Source: Liolophura sinensis (lineage: Eukaryota; Mollusca; Polyplacophora; Chitonida; Chitonidae). From it: 64,000 nucleotides of DNA. The DNA lies in NCBI RefSeq assembly GCF_032854445.1, contig NC_088304.1, forward strand, positions 1,612,001-1,676,000. Direction: 5' to 3'. Position 1 is the stretch's first letter. Each line of letters begins with the position of its first letter. Below are positions 46,501-57,664 of this stretch, piece by piece. The notes under the pieces were generated by a model that saw only the letters and a list, made by a program, of their open reading frames with translations, had not been told where the DNA came from and did not search any database. A program made the translations under genes and the position numbers.

Positions 46501-49500
46501 TAACTGGGTGTGAATGTTACAGGATACAATTTGTTAAAGGCCATAGTTACCAAGTGTGATTCTGAATGTTACAGTTTACATGTATGTGAAAAGCCTTAGT
46601 TACTTAGCATGTACGTTTCAGCTTACATGTATGACAAAAGCCCTAGTTACCGAGAATGAACCTTACAGCTTACATGTATGTGAAAAGTCATAGTTACCAA
46701 GTGTGAATGTTACAGCTTACATGTATGACAAAAGCTCAAGTTACCGAGTGTGAACGTGACAGCTTACATATATGACAAAAGCCTTAGTTACCGAGTGTGA
46801 ACGTTAGAGCTTACATGTATGACAAAAGCTCTAGTGTACCGACTGTGAACGTTACAGCTTACATGTATGACAAAAGCCCTAGTTACCGAGTGTGAACGTT
46901 ACAACTTACATGCATGACAAAAGCCCTAGTTACCAAGTGTGAACGTTACAGCTTACATGTATGACAAAGGCCTTAGTTACCGCGTGTGAATGTTACAGCT
47001 TACATGTATGACAAAAGCGCTAGTTACCGAGTGTGAACGTTACAGCTTACATGTATGACAAAAGCCCTAGTTACCAGTGTGAACGTTACAGCTTACATGC
47101 ATGACAAAAGCCCTAGTTACCAAGTGTGAACGTTACAACTTACATGTATGACAAAAGCCCTAGTTACCGAGTATGAATGTCAGAGGCTGTGGGTTAGCCA
47201 CCAGATTGTCCAAGTCCTCGTATCCCATGCCCTTCTCTGCCATGGACATCATCCCACAGCAGTGGTGAGACTTCTCCTCATCTTAGCATGTACGTTTCAG
47301 CTTACATGTATGACAAAAGCCTTAGTTACCGCGTGTGAACGTTACAGCTTACATGTATGACAAAAGCCCTAGTTACCGAGTGTGAACGTTACAGCTTACA
47401 TGCATGACAAAAGCCCTAGTTACCGAGTGTGAACGTTACAGCTTACATGTATGACAAAAGCTCTAGTTACCGAGAATGAACCTTACAGCTTACATGTATG
47501 ACAAAAGCTCTAGTTACCAAGTATGAACGTTACAGCTTACATATATGACAAAAGCCCTAGTTACCGAGTGTGAACGTTACAGCTTACATGCATGACAAAA
47601 GCCCTAGTTACCGAGTGTGAACGTTACAGCTTACATGCATGACAAAAGCCCTAGTTACCGAGTGTGAACGTTACAGCTTACATGCATGACAAAAGCCCTA
47701 GTTACCGAGTGTGAACGTTACAGCTTACATGGATGACAAAAGCCCTAGTTACCGAGTGTGAACGTTACAGCTTACATGCATGAGAAAAGCTCTAGTTACC
47801 GAGTGTGAACGTTACAGCTTACATGCATGACAAAAGCCCTAGTTACCGAGTGTGAACGTTACAGCTTACATGCATGACAAAAGCCCTAGTTACCGAGTGT
47901 GAACGTTACAGCTTACATGCATGACAAAAGCCCTAGTTACCGAGTGTGAATGTCAGAGGCTGTGGGTTAGCCACCAGATTGTCCAAGTCCTCGTATCCCA
48001 TGCCCTTCTCTGCCATGGACATCATCCCACAGCAGTGGTGAGACTTCTCCTCATCATGTGAATGATTGTGATCATGCTTCTTGTAAATGTCTCGTAAACT
48101 TTTAGCCACCACAGGGTACGAGTCCACATGCTAGCAAAGGAGAAAAAAAGGAAAGATGCAAAACCACAGGTAAACTAGAATCCAAACTGGGAACCGTAAT
48201 ATAATACAGGAACACGTCCCTGTCTAAAGTCTTGCATATTCCTAATTCTTCCACGGATTAATGCCGTTGTGCATTGGGTACCTATGGATTGTGATACATA
48301 GTATACATCTGTAGCTGATGAACTGTGAGCAACCACGCCATAACGAAGATACAATATACGACAGGAGTACATTGTATTTATTATTTGTAAACGTTTTGTT
48401 TGACATAATACACAGCATTCATACGTCAAAGCACCAAGACAGGCAATAAGATAATACAAACACAATCTGAAAATACGCAATTTATACATATCTACAAACA
48501 GAATGTGTTATACACAATTTATACACATCTACAAACAGAAAGTGTTATATGCAATGTATACACATCTATAAACAGAATGTGTTATACACAATTTATACAC
48601 ATCTACACACAGAATGTGTTATACACAATCTATACACATCTACAAACAGAATGTGTTATACACAATTTATAAACATCTACAAACAGAATATGTCATACGT
48701 AATTTATACACATCTACAAACAGAATATGTTTTACACAATTTATACACATCTACAAACAGAATATGTTTTACACAATTTATACACATCTACAAACAAAAT
48801 ATGTTATACACAATTTATACACATCTACAAAACAGAATATGTTATATGCAATGTACACACATCTACAAACCGAATGTGTTATAAACAATGTAAGCACATC
48901 TACAAACAGAATATTTTATACACAATTTATACACATCTACAAACAGAATGGCCTGTCAGCAACCTGCAGATGGTTGTGGGTTCCCCCCGGGCTCTGCCCG
49001 GTTTCCTCCCACCATAATGCTGGACGCCGTCGTATAGGTGAAATATTCTTGAGTACGGCATAAAACACCAATCAAATAAATAAAATACAAACAGAATGTG
49101 TTCTAGAGAATTTATACACATCTACAAACAGAATATGTTAAACACAATTTATACACATCTACAAACAGAATATGTTGCACACAATGTATAAACATCTACA
49201 AACAGAATATGTTACACACAATGCATACACATCTACAAACAGAATACGCTATACACCATCTGTACACATCTACAAACAGAATATGTTATACACCATGTAT
49301 ACACATCTACAAACAGAATATGTTATACACAATTTATACACATCTACAAACAAAATATTTTTTACACAATTTATACACATCTACAAACAAAATATTTTTT
49401 ACACAATTTATACACATCTACAAACAAAATATTTTTTACACAATTTATACACATCTACAAACAGAATGTGTTCTATACAATGCATACACAGAATATGCTG

Positions 49501-50650
49501 AAACATGTTTAAAATACACAGTCACAATACACTTGACTTACAACCTGGCTATTTAACTCTTAGGCTAGGAATAAATGTCACATATTATATTAGAAAATTG
49601 GCGATAATTTCATGATAAGAAACTTTTGATTCATCCACAGTCTTTTAGTGGTTTTATATTTTTAGTAATACCTGCCCTGTATTTTCATATGAGAATAATT
49701 TCTTAACAAAGCCTATTCAGAAAGTGGATTCCATATTCTGTGGACTTACATCTCCTTACCTTTGATTCCACTGTAAATTCCGCTACTTCCTTAACTTTCA
49801 TGGATTTCAGGCAGGTTTCCCAGACAGATAATTTGAACTGTTTTCCAAAGATGAGTTCCATGGGTTTATCATGGCGTCGACTGTCATCCAGCACTGTCTT
49901 GTCTTCATTACAAAGGGTGGTGCGATAATGGAAAGTGGCCTGGTAGTGAAGAAACATTTTCCACAAAATGAATTCAAACTGGGATATATTTAATGAGTAG
50001 TACAGTAGATCAAATGAGATGTTTCATGTAATACATAGTGTAACTCCAAAAACTGGACGCTCCACTCTGACCACACTTTGACTCACTATTTCAGCATTTT
50101 ATAATGTTTAAGGTGGATGAATCAATCAGAATCAAGCAACCTCAATTTCATAAATCTCAATTCTTTATATCAGGTGACAGATACAATGAAGAGAATCTCG
50201 GCGTCTCCATTCATTCAATTTCAAGTCCCTTCTAAAGCTCTCCTTTTTTCCGTCCACCCTAATCCTGTTGTCTGACATCAAACTTGAACAATGGGTCTGC
50301 TACTGGACCACTAAACTTCCGAAGTCCATTCTTATGTCTTACTTTCATGCTGCCACAATCCTATTACATTCCAATTTCTACTCATGACGATCACGTCCAT
50401 TCTAATTCGATCCACGTTCGATAATTTACTCAGCTATCACATTCAGAAGCTGTTGTTGTTGTGAACACCGATGACAGTCGTCAGGGATCTTAACAAGTAC
50501 GGTTTTGAGAGAGTTGTTTCCATAGAATTTCACCAGCTTCTATTTACTGACCTTAGATCCATGTGAAAATACAGGAATTGCGTCTTCTCCGCCATGCAAA
50601 ATGCGTTTGTATATGCCTTGTTTCTGCAGAGTTGCTAAAATTTCAGCCAT
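42366..50650 (-). CDS. AIP: AIP (aryl hydrocarbon receptor-interacting protein), FKBP-like/TPR co-chaperone, six exons
   Basis: Exons in order of transcription: 50650-50552, 49939-49760, 48130-47941, 44139-43959, 43120-42978, 42568-42366. The phases agree and the sum is 332 codons including TAA, so 331 aa (human AIP 330). N-terminal PPIase-like domain: ATFHYRTTLCNEDKTVLDDS, PMELIFGKQFKLSVWE, SYPVVAKSLRDI, then CCGMMS and NPQPLTF. The C-terminal half has three TPR motifs (about 182-215, 224-262, 265-298) with RRGKAHVGAWNPDEA, and a charged helix that ends KLKGKLF. It is a cytosolic partner of Hsp90, AhR and phosphodiesterases (family knowledge). A His-rich insert, KKHDHNHSHDEEKSHHCC, replaces the short loop of the human protein. 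The acceptor of exon 4 is TTTGTCAAG. The CpG-containing stretch 50651-50760 is the likely promoter. Intron 3 holds a 3.1-kb junction-derived array and intron 2 another array. Confidence 0.95.
42785..42937. repeat. about 56-bp tandem repeat, 2.5 copies (AIP intron 5)
   Basis: Unit with GCTGCTCCCTACACTGACTT, GTTGCTCACCCAATCTCACT and AAAGTCACAT. It ends about 40 bp from the AIP exon at 42978. Confidence 0.88.
43242..43577 (-). repeat. SINE family S3, full length, with microsatellite-bearing target duplication
   Basis: The element is about 43256-43535. On the minus strand it starts with a tRNA-like head (A box TGGCTCAGTCGGTTAGCACG; B box GTGAGTTCAAGTCC), then the body, and ends in AAATAAATAAATA. 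The left flank has CCCCACACTTCTT (43242-43255). The right flank has the same words stretched to a C run, a CA run and ACTTCTT (43541-43577), so one copy of the target duplication has grown into a microsatellite. It lies in AIP intron 4. Confidence 0.85.
43622..43676 (-). repeat. SINE family S1, small 3' fragment
   Basis: GTACTTAACAACGATTTAGT and CATATGACGGCGAAGAGTCA are the reverse complement of the S1 segment before its tail. Short and diverged. Confidence 0.55.
44140..44838. other. AIP intron 3, unique part
   Basis: About 700 bp upstream (in gene sense) of exon 4, with a poly-pyrimidine stretch next to the acceptor and otherwise unremarkable AT-rich sequence. No element recognised. Confidence 0.5.
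44840..47955. repeat. 47-bp minisatellite that starts at the AIP exon 3 splice donor
   Basis: About 65 copies. Left half: GTCAAAGGCCATAGTTACCG plus GGTGTGAATGTTACAGGG. Right half: ACCGAGTGTGAACGTTACAG plus CTTACATGCATGACAAAAGC. Read on the minus strand every unit contains TTCACACTCG|GTAACT, that is, the last bases of AIP exon 3 and its donor (the true junction is 47941/47940). A nine-unit block of 423 bp is duplicated (about 45602-46024 and 46025-46447). The array fills most of intron 3. Confidence 0.95.
47168..47283 (-). pseudogene. duplicated piece of AIP exon 3 inside the array
   Basis: 116 bp match 47941-48056 with one or two differences. They include the exon end, which encodes MGYEDLDNLVANPQPLTF, and the donor GTAACT. 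The 5' part of exon 3 and its acceptor are absent, and the copy is flanked on both sides by 47-bp units at 773 bp from the source. It is therefore an exon fragment carried by array growth, and by itself it cannot be spliced in as an internal exon. Confidence 0.93.
48487..49495. repeat. 37-bp minisatellite (AIP intron 2), split by a SINE
   Basis: About 23 copies of ACAATTTATACACATCTACA plus AACAGAATATGTTATAC. An S3 SINE sits at 48951-49086. Plus-strand open frames (NLYTSTNRICYTQ words) are repeat products. Confidence 0.95.
48939..49098 (+). repeat. SINE family S3, 5'-truncated, inserted in the 37-bp array
   Basis: 48951-49086 carries GTCAGCAACCTGCAGATGGT, CCCGGTTTCCTCCCACCATA, GAAATATTCTTGAGTACGGC and CAAATAAATAAAAT. 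It is flanked by ACAAACAGAATG at 48939-48950 and 49087-49098. The repeat background also supplies that word, so the target duplication is plausible but not independent proof. Confidence 0.88.
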
Positions 50651-51339
50651 GTTTTTTGTTTGCTAGTCGCGCGTTGTGGTGTTTGTGGCGAGATTCAACG
50701 TTGTGAGTGATCTCCCTTTAGTCCAACGCGAGTAAAAGTGACACACGCTTTTCGTCACGGAAGCAGTTCTTTGATCTAAATTCGACTGATTATTGTTCGA
50801 TTATTGCTCACAGTATCAGGTTCAAAAACATACATGTGTACAGGATTGCAAAGGATTAAGAAGGTATGAACGTACAGTTTCGCGCATTTTGAGTCACACT
50901 GACGTTTTTCCAACTTCAACTGGAACCTGGTTTTAATTTTATTGCTGATCGCATTATCTCATAACAACATCTGTCATGAACATTTATGAACGCTGATTTA
51001 CCAAACATAAGACATTACTCTCTTTCATCAGTGCCTTCAGGGTGTATTCTTTGACTACCCCCACTCTTTTCACTTGTTATGACGTTGCAACGAGTCTTAA
51101 CCATTTCTCTTTGACAGGTGCTTCAATATTTATTATTCACTTTTGAAACCTGCAGTAATATTTACAGAGCTCAGTTGAAACAATCAAACCTTGTCAGATA
51201 TGGCACGCTTATAACAAAACTCATAAACTCAAGCTCGGACGTCCTGAAATCTGAACGTAAGACGTCTATAAGATAGGCCGATCCTTGGTAGTAGCCTATG
51301 GAAAAAGTTTGATCCAAAATTTGACAATAGGTAATGTAT

Positions 51340-51662
51340 GTATGTATGTATGCTTAGGTTTTAATGTCATACTTAACACTTTTTCAGTCATAAAACTCAG
51401 TCATATTCTAGGTCTTCTTGTGGCAGGGTGAACCCATGCCACCAAAGTGCTGGTGCAACTGAGGTACCATGCTGAAGATACCAAACTCCACCCAGTCACA
51501 TTATACCGACACCGGGCCAACCAGTCCTGTTTCCTTGATCTAACCTTTCAGTGATGGGTGCCAAACGAGCAACAAGTACTATAATCTTTAGTATGACCCT
51601 GCCTGGGTTTGACCCAATCCCCTGACTATGAGGCGGACGCTCTAACCATTCAGGAGGCTAGG
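51340..51662 (-). repeat. SINE family S2, near full length
   Basis: On the minus strand it starts with AATGGTTAGAGCGTCCGCCT (A box) and GGGTCAAACCC (B box), and continues with GGTTAGATCAAGGAAACAGG, GGCCCGGTGTCGGTATAATG and CTGCCACAAGAAGACC. It ends AGTATGACATTAAAACCTAA and then a short TAC/ATAC tail. Its 3' end resembles that of S1. Confidence 0.88.
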
Positions 51663-54600
51663 TAATGAAAGATGAAGTCAACATGTAGCACCAAAAGCTG
51701 ACATCATTGAACATTAAAACCTACACATGGTGTACTCAGCTTTTAGGGACTAGTGGTTCAACAGTGTATTGTGATTTCAGATGAATTTAATGTATGTTGT
51801 GCGTTGGGACTCTGGTTCCTTTTGTTTTTATACAGTATTAGAATGAGATGTAACAATATCAGAAATAGTTTTAAGACAAAAGACAACACTAAACTAAATG
51901 TATCAATCAAGCATCCCGCATCATTTTTTGTGATGTTGCATGAATGCAACTTAAACTAAGCAAAATCATGCACAATGAAAAAAATCAAAAGAATCTCCAT
52001 GTTATCAATTTAACCAACTAGTTGAAAGTTATTTCTATAATCTGAGTTCGCACCTGTTTCTGTTGAGGTCACCCAGACCTTATTTTGCTTTTTACCCATG
52101 TGACCACAAGGTGACACAACATCAGGTTTTCATTTTCTGTATAACAGCATCTCCCATGGCTTTGTAATAACTACAGACTAAAAGTTACTGTTTAAATTTA
52201 TTTGCAAAATAACTTAAGGTTGAATTTTTTGCTGTCTTTTCTTTTAAACAACTGGACTCTTTGCAGCATGAACCAAAGAGTTGCAAATTAATGCCATGAA
52301 GTTGCAGGGTTAATTACAACTTGCTCTTTAAAAAAAAGCAACTCATTTAACATTCATTAGTATAAAACACAAAAGAAACACAAATATTATCCTAAATCAA
52401 TTTATTTGTTGATTCATTTCTTAAAAACCTACTCATGGTTACCATGTAGCAGTTTGTGTCTATCTGCACAATCTTACATATATCATGCAGCTCTATATGC
52501 TAGGATGCCATCCCCTATACATTATATTATGATACAGCCAATATACGGGATTTGGGAGAGGGGTGGTGGAAGGAAACAACATAAATTCTTCTACAAATGT
52601 GGAAAAATTACCAGTCTGAAACAATGTAACAGTTAATTAAAAACTTTGAGGTGCAAACTACACCAAAATTGGATGGATGATTGTAAACAAAAATTAATAC
52701 CTACATATTTAAATGTGCAAGATTGGCGTAAAACTGGGGGCGTTAATGGGTACTGAGGGCGAGGTGGATCAAGCTCTAAATGTCTAATACACTGGTGTTT
52801 TACAGGTGACATAACATTGTGGTAGCAGACAAGACAATACCGCCCTCTCTGGCTTGTATACAAATCCCTGCTGGACGTGAGAGGGCGAATGCAGATACAG
52901 AACAATTAAAGCCTGAGTCAAACTATAAAAAAAAGAGAAAAAATGGCAGCCATTTGTCTCAAATGGCAAATCATGTGTACTTAAAAAAAAAACACTGTTG
53001 TTTTCAAGTCCTAATTTACTTTTTTACACGCAAGTTGGCGGTGTCAGACTAAAACACTGGCATGAGTTACAATGGAGGTATGGAGTAGTCTCCCCTGATA
53101 GTCTTACCATGATGACAGTATGTAAACTTGAATGATAAGCAAATACATGTTATCGTGGTCTATTTTCATGATTTCATACGTTTTGAATAGAGGTAAATGA
53201 TTTGTACATATGGTAACTTCTGATTTAACATTTATGGAACAGAAACCTTGAGTCTTACTTGTTTCTACAATGTCTTGACACTTATAAGAATTGAGTACAG
53301 CCAAGTCGAACATGTTGCGTTTAGTTATGTACATTGAAAAAGGATCCAGTTTTAACAAAATATTAATACACTTTAATATCAAATTTACGAGCACAGCCAA
53401 AAACTTGCATAACAGAAAATAGCAAGCTGACTTTATTTGTAGCCCACACGCACACATAGGCCTACACATTACTTCTGCAATACTTTTAATTTCAGAGCAA
53501 AACATAAGATATCGTTACTACATATCCAAAACTCGAGCTTTGGTGTTACACTGATTTTCCCCCAAAAATATGTTAGCATCATATGATAAATGATGATAAA
53601 ATTCCCCTGTCAAATATACATGTAGAAAGTTAATGAAGGGTCCACAATGTCTCTGGACTCAACCTTTAGCTTTGACTGATCAAACTAAACATTTTTTGGT
53701 ATATATACCTACATTCATTTCACCATATTCCATCAATAACATACTTCCTACTTGCATTGTTACACCTTTGACAGCCACTACATTTAATACAAGTACAAAA
53801 AATATTAGTCTCAGAATGGGTTCTTTGGATCGTTAAAATGTACCACAAAACTACGATGGTTTATATTTTTATATACAAGACGTAACTGTAGTTTTTCTTG
53901 TCAACAGAAATGAAAACAATCCACTGTACACCACCCTCCAACATGCTCCTAAAAGAAAACATTAAGAACAATTTTGAATCTAAATGAATTCCGACAAACA
54001 GTTGTGTACCCCAAACTGGATCACTGTATCAAAACATTTAGCAGCTTGCTTAGATTTCGCTCAACACATTTGGTGGTATTCATGTCAAAGTTATACGTTT
54101 TGCTTAGCTTGTCATACTTCAAAGAAGTTTTACACAAGCCTCTGACTGTAAAAAAAAAAATATGAGGAGATTTTAACTGTGAAATTGCTCCTGAACCTAC
54201 ATATGTAACAGTTTTAAACACATTAATTGCAGTTCCCATACGCTTGGAGACAGTTCAGTCCAAATGTGTAGGTTTTGTTCAACTCCAACCACACTATCCT
54301 ATCATCTAGACCACTATGATAACTTAAGTAGCTAACAGAAACATTTAAACTGGTTTTAAAATATGCTGAACATATTTTCTCACTGTTATGTTTTTGCTTC
54401 ATTCCAAAGTACATACAAAGGACAAAGAATTTCAGCTTGGTGGTTGACATACATACACAGACACACGTAATTAAAAGAGCAATTGGCAATATGAAGTTTG
54501 CCACTTTTGATCCAATCAAAATAAGAAGATCAATCATCAAAGACACGAGGCCAGCTGAATTATCTACTGAAATGTACAAAAATCGGCCCACAAGAGGTTG

Positions 54601-55053
54601 TTTCTTTTGTTGTTGTTGATGATGATTGATTAACACTGAAACACTACCCACTAAAGCTGACGTACTTTAATGAAATTTTGCTCCCAACTGATCTTTTTGT
54701 AGGTGCAATTATCATACGTGACTTACAGTCAATCGCATTACTTTCATGATTTTTTCACTGGTAAATCCCATTAAATTCAAATGATTTTTCACCACTTAGC
54801 CACAATTCTATACTACAGTTTGTACTGCAGGATGCTTAGTTCGAGAAAAAGTCATGAAAATTCTATGTGGTTTACTGTAAATACTTTTTCTAAGACCTGA
54901 TCTAAATTCTGCATGTATCTGTCATGTCTGTAAGCTAAGGAGACAAAACTGACAGTTTGCCAAGCTCAAAACATGAAACTGGTCAGACCAATAACATGTG
55001 ACATTGATGGAAGACTGAACTGCTCCTGTTCACATCATCAGGAAATACATGGG

Positions 55054-55054
<1 letters not shown>

Positions 55055-55084
<30 letters not shown>

Positions 55085-55087
55085 TAT
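55055..55087. repeat. poly-A plus AT microsatellite
   Basis: A run of A followed by about 11 TA dinucleotides. Simple repeat. Confidence 0.95.
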
Positions 55088-56087
55088 CGACCCTCTTCTT
55101 TGGGAATCTAATCATTAACAACAAAACCATCAGAACACATTAAGTGTTACTAAAGCAAAAGAACAACAGCAACTAACACCCATAAAGCCAGAGACAACAC
55201 CTGTGCTGTTTTTGACAGGTTTAAATAGTTTTACACCTAAAACATCTACCTTCAAACAATGGAATGTAGCTATATACATGTATACAAACAACTGTGAAAC
55301 ACAATCACAAAACTAATCAATAATCAGAGGTTAATAGTTATATATATCAGTTCTGGACGAAGATAAATAACACGTTTTCTCAGCAAATAAAAGAGGCCTT
55401 CATTAGACATTGTACAAGTCAGGCTGAGAATTCTCTGTGTGCTCTAGTAGACTGCCACTAGCCAGCTAATGGCTAGCCTCTGGGGTGCACATAAGCATTT
55501 AAAATATTCCACTGGGCTGGTCACATCACATCCACATTAACAACTCTACACTCTCCAGACGACGGTTATTTGAATCCTACAAACCTGCTAGTAGTGTGTT
55601 ACTGGGGAGGCAAGAGCAGGCCACTAACCCCATATATGCTGGTAAGTACATGCACTTCAGTTATATGTACAGGGCAATTCCAGTGTGGAACCCAACAGGC
55701 TGTGGACATTTAGCTGTAGTGAACACTTGACTACTTTCTGAAAACACAACCAAGATTCATGCTTTCTGACTTGCCAAATTTAGCTTATATGTCCCACAAA
55801 AAAAAAAAAAAACAAAAGTCACATCAGAAAATATTTCTGTCTCAATGAGATACATAAAACACACACCTTGGAAATTCCTTAACGCAAAAAAAAAAAAAAA
55901 AAAGGGCATGGTCCATAAAACCAGATGGTCCAAATGTCAAATGTTACAATGTAAGCCTAACTAAACAACCAACTTTAGCATAACAAGACAAAGCTTTTGG
56001 GAAGATAAGTTTTATGTTTTAGTTTTTCATTGCTTTGCACATTACTAAATGTCCAGTACATTTTTTTTTCAGTAATTATTAAAAGAT

Positions 56088-56220
56088 CAAAGGTAAAAGT
56101 AGGATCATAGTGCTGGGGATGAAAATAAGTAGGATCATAGTGCTGGGGATGAAAATAAGTAGGATCATAGTCCTGGAGATGAAAATAAGTAAGATCATAG
56201 TGCTGGAGATGAAAAGTTAT
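56088..56220. repeat. 30-bp tandem repeat, four copies
   Basis: Unit AGTAGGATCATAGTGCTGGG plus GATGAAAATA, four copies, possibly in the RAB35 3' UTR. Confidence 0.93.
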
Positions 56221-57664
56221 GGTGATTAATAAGTTAAAGGGTACCTTCATAGTTTGCTTAGGTCACGAAAAATGCTGCCACAGTCTCAAACACTAGTATT
56301 ATTTGTCTGTCTTAAAGAAAATGTAACAAAGCTTTATTGATTTACCAGGAATTTCTTTGAAAGCATGAGTACCCACAACACAGGAGAACAAGTTTTAGCA
56401 ACAAGGCCAAAATTGCAATTAAGAAATGAGTTCAAAATCACTCTAATAAACTTGAATTTTTTTCTAATATCAAGCAGCTGAAAAATATGATCTGCACGAG
56501 AAACTATACGATATACAGAATTTACAATGCATATTTAATCCATGAGTAACTGTATACAAACATGTGACCACAATGATACAAACCTTTACTTAAGTCCTAA
56601 TAAAATTACATCCGAGCATTTCATATCTGTTCACATTCCCTATGGACAATTATGTGCAATTCTTTATTTACAAACTAGTTCCTGTACATGCCTCTTCGAA
56701 GGACAAACGACACACCCAGGGAGCTAGTCCCATATTTTAAACAAATAGTTTGAAAACTTGAACAGGTGGAAAAATAACAGTGGCAGGTTTGTTTTGAAAA
56801 TCAGCCTGAGTGAAAAGCAGATCCACAAGAAGCACCAGTGTTCAAAAATGGACTTACATTAAACATCACATATCCAAATAACTGCCCCCCCCCCCCACCC
56901 GAAGAGAAAATGGACATCGGCTTTTAGTATTATTTGTTATAAAGAGAGACAAACCACTACTGGGTCGGTGAAGAAATCTGACGTATAACACTGGTCTATC
57001 TTAACAGTGTACTGAGGAATATGTATACAATTGCTTACTTGTGTCTTACAGGTTAGAAATTTGATCAACAAATGTCCCCCGCCAAAACTCTGCTCAAGAA
57101 CTTCTGCTAATGGACTACTTCTTGCCAGTCTGTTGGATCTGCTCTTCAATCAGAATGGTATCTTCATACATTACTTTCTAAACAGTATTTTCACTGATGA
57201 ATATATAGTTTTTCTTTTTTTTTAACAATGCACACTTAGTCACTGTAGGAAATTATCATCCATAAAAAGTTACATAAAAACCCTGGCTCACGTAGTTTTG
57301 TTCCCAAGTGACTGGCCATACATGTTAACAAATATATGATAACCTGGCGTGATACATGAAGGTGATTTAACAAAATCGAAAAATTTCAAATGTTCTCAAA
57401 ATACAAGAATTACAGACTTCACTTTACTCTTATTTACAAAAAAAAAAAAAAAAGAAATACCAGACCACAGTGTCATGTATACATACTTGCATGTCTTTTT
57501 TTGGATATTTTGTCACATAAATCTTATATCAATCATCAATGGTTTTAAACAGTTGGCTTAATTTGTGTTGAAGTTGACAACCACAGAAAAAAGAAAAGAA
57601 AAAGGAAGAAAGAAATGAAGAAACAATTAGTTGAAGATTTGTTACTAGAAGGGATTAGTGTTGC

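Larger units (their letters stand above)
50651..57664. other. intergenic region and likely RAB35 3' UTR
   Basis: Seven kb between the AIP start and the RAB35 stop, both on the minus strand. The first 110 bp or so hold the likely AIP promoter. The right part must contain the RAB35 3' UTR, whose end cannot be placed: several minus-strand AATAAA words exist, for example near 56330 and 52398. Frames of up to 142 codons (54223-54651) show no recognised domain or splice context. Poly-A tracts and an AT run lie near 55055-55087. Confidence 0.5.

Noticed and set aside
54223-54651. 142-codon minus frame with several hydrophobic runs (also 53104-53505, 9184-9555)
   Set aside because: No homology recognised, no splice context, AT-rich surroundings. 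Best taken as chance frames or as parts of UTRs.
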